The notes under the pieces were generated by a model. It had not been told where the DNA came from, made no database searches, and saw only the letters and a list, made by a program, of their open reading frames with translations. A stretch of DNA of 15,100 bases from an uncultured Eubacteriales bacterium (GTDB lineage Bacteria; Bacillota; Clostridia; Oscillospirales; CAG-272), in the NCBI GenBank assembly GCA_934526185.1, contig CAKTAA010000053.1, forward strand, positions 1 through 15,100, in the 5' to 3' direction. This document shows positions 13,631 through 15,100 of this stretch, in pieces (positions within the stretch are counted from its first letter, which is position 1; each line of letters starts with the position of its first letter). Made by a program: the position numbers and the translations under genes.

Positions 13631-15100
13631 TTTTTATACCCACTAATGGTATTTTGAAGATCCTTGTATTTACGGCTTGGTACATCGTTGCCCTTTTTAT
13701 CTTTTTCAATGCTCAACGGATAATACGGTTCAAAAAGCATAGCTTCAAGTAGCGCTAAACGAAACCAAGTATTGTGCGGCTCGTTCTCTTCCACTTTTTG
13801 TATTAGTTCTGTTTCATCGCTATACCAATGAAGTTCCACACCTTCAATTTGCAAAAAGCTCGCAAATCCGTTTGACATATATTTTTTCCACTCATCAAGC
13901 CATTTCTGCTTTAATTGCTTTACACCATCATTGTTAATTGGTAATTTTGTGTTTTTTATATCGTTCAGCGTTTTATAATATTCGAGATTATATAAAATCT
14001 CTGTTTGCTCAACTGTTAAGCCAAGCTTATCTATATCCATATCGTTGCCTATTCTTTCGTAAAGATTCTCATCGAATTGCGAAAATGAAAACCGTTTTAT
14101 GTCTTCATACATTTGCTTAACTTTTTTGACTTTTCTCGATTTTAAGCACCAACTGACATCTTCGCCTATGGCAATAGCAAACCGTCCAACACCTATATAG
14201 TTAACAGAAACCCAATACTTTTGAGAGATTACAGCTTCGCCGATGTCGAGTGCCGTAAAAACTCCAGTTGAAATTGTAAGCATTCTCGCAATTGTTGGAT
14301 TATCCATCGGCTTTGCTTTTGACCAGTCAATATTCTTCATATCAGAAAATGAATGAACATTATTTTCACGCATCTCTGTTGCGAAACGGCGAATAAAATA
14401 AAAAGTCCTTACAAAACATTCATTGGCAACAACAGGAATCGTTTGCCGCCCAAGTTCAATTCCAACACCAAGTTCACTGCGCAAATCAAACTTTAAAACT
14501 GTATCTCTGATGACTGCTCCGGATTCATCGTGCTTTGCAAGTAAAGTGCCGTTAAAGAGTTTTGACAAAAACACAGACAGAGAATTATCATCAATCTTTA
14601 GATTTTTAAAAACCGGGAGTACTGATAATTCTTTTGCTAAAGAAAGTATAGGACCGGGGATTCCCGTACCGCCGCTTTTTCCAACAGAACTACTTGATCC
14701 CGCCATATCACTAACAAGGTGGAAAAACCAAACCAGAGTGCCGAACAATATTTTTGTAGGAACATCTTTGCCTATAAAAATCTTGCTTTTTTCAGAAACA
14801 TCAGCAACCTTAAAACAACCGTTTTCATCTGTGCCGTATGATTTAGAAGTAAATTGAGTAAGCAGCGAAAATACTAAGCCAACAATCAATGGATGATGAG
14901 CAAAATCCCGCAGGTGATGTTGCAATCCACCACCAAAATCAGGCGTATTGCCATCACTTGGGATAGGGAATTTTTTTTCAAGGAATTTAACCGACGATTG
15001 TAAATCATTATCTTTGCAGCCAAGCATCTTAGCAGTATTTTTAACGAATTCGTCAATTTTATCGTTCGCTATATTTCGTCCTCGCTCTAAACTGAACTCT
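13603..15100 (-). CDS. N-terminal fragment of a large membrane protein of unknown function (5' end beyond window)
   Basis: The frame is open from the right edge (15099) to TAA 13605-13603, 498 residues visible. An internal ATG at 15027 is probably not the start, since coding-like sequence (EFSLERGRNIANDKIDEF) precedes it. Notable parts: GGGLQHHLRDFAHHP then the hydrophobic LIVGLVFSLLTQF; ILFGTLVWFFHLVSDMAG followed by a Ser/Gly-rich stretch and GGTGIPGPILSLAKELSVLP; a region around RQTIPVVANECFVRTFYFIR; and a charged helical C-terminal half with ELHWYSDETE and LLEAMLFEPYYPLS. I recall similar unnamed proteins in Firmicutes but can give no function. Reading past A5 in the -1 frame joins it to the 13040-13630 fragment, making one protein of at least about 685 residues. 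Codon use is more AT-rich than in the housekeeping block. Confidence 0.75.
   Translation of the reverse strand, partial: EFSLERGRNIANDKIDEFVKNTAKMLGCKDNDLQSSVKFLEKKFPIPSDGNTPDFGGGLQHHLRDFAHHPLIVGLVFSLLTQFTSKSYGTDENGCFKVADVSEKSKIFIGKDVPTKILFGTLVWFFHLVSDMAGSSSSVGKSGGTGIPGPILSLAKELSVLPVFKNLKIDDNSLSVFLSKLFNGTLLAKHDESGAVIRDTVLKFDLRSELGVGIELGRQTIPVVANECFVRTFYFIRRFATEMRENNVHSFSDMKNIDWSKAKPMDNPTIARMLTISTGVFTALDIGEAVISQKYWVSVNYIGVGRFAIAIGEDVSWCLKSRKVKKVKQMYEDIKRFSFSQFDENLYERIGNDMDIDKLGLTVEQTEILYNLEYYKTLNDIKNTKLPINNDGVKQLKQKWLDEWKKYMSNGFASFLQIEGVELHWYSDETELIQKVEENEPHNTWFRLALLEAMLFEPYYPLSIEKDKKGNDVPSRKYKDLQNTISGYKKVLVTAILI

Noticed and set aside
13620..13640. Programmed -1 ribosomal frameshift as the main explanation for the split membrane gene
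   Set aside because: The heptamer is T-AAA-AAG, not A-AAA-AAG, and I see neither an upstream ribosome-binding-like stimulator nor a strong downstream stem; a one-base indel is more likely.

Overview
The window looks like a chromosomal segment of a Gram-positive Clostridia-type bacterium, with an Oscillospirales/Ruminococcaceae-like gut lineage as my best guess. The grounds are an S-layer-homology (SLH) surface protein with a secretion signal, strong AGGAGG-type ribosome binding sites with some TTG starts, Rho-independent terminators, a ZapA plus U32 gene pair, a DUF6512 membrane protein, and a relic of the Firmicutes transposon protein TnpV. This assignment is inference from gene content; no rRNA or other taxonomic marker is present.

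Layout. (1) Bases 1-122 hold the last 39 codons of an SLH protein, followed by a terminator. (2) A perfect-consensus promoter (TTGACA, 17 bp, TATAAT) drives a secreted 734-residue protein with three SLH repeats and a DUF4091-type glycosidase-like region, closed by a very clean terminator. (3) Bases 2671-3337 are AT-rich and carry what looks like a decayed minus-strand gene. (4) truB (minus) stands opposite a plus-strand housekeeping block: zapA, a doubtful small ORF, a large U32/DUF3656 protein of the RNA-hydroxylation type, and mnmE. (5) A cytoplasmic right-handed beta-helix protein resembling GH110 enzymes follows, with LacI-like palindromes in its leader. (6) From about 10993 to the right edge the DNA is accessory in character: a short orphan coding fragment, a DUF6512 integral membrane protein (minus), an isolated promoter-hairpin unit, an internally deleted TnpV relic, and a large glycine-rich membrane protein of unknown function (minus, running off the right edge) split by a -1 frameshift at an A5 run.

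How the genes fit together. TruB, MnmE and the U32 protein all belong to families that modify RNA for translation (tRNA U55 pseudouridine, wobble-uridine modification, and rRNA or tRNA hydroxylation), and ZapA supports Z-ring assembly. These form the conserved core. The two SLH proteins and the beta-helix protein point to surface binding and breakdown of glycans. The right third shows insertion and decay. The least explained item is the broken membrane protein at 13040-15100. I see no CRISPR array, rRNA, tRNA or complete transposase.
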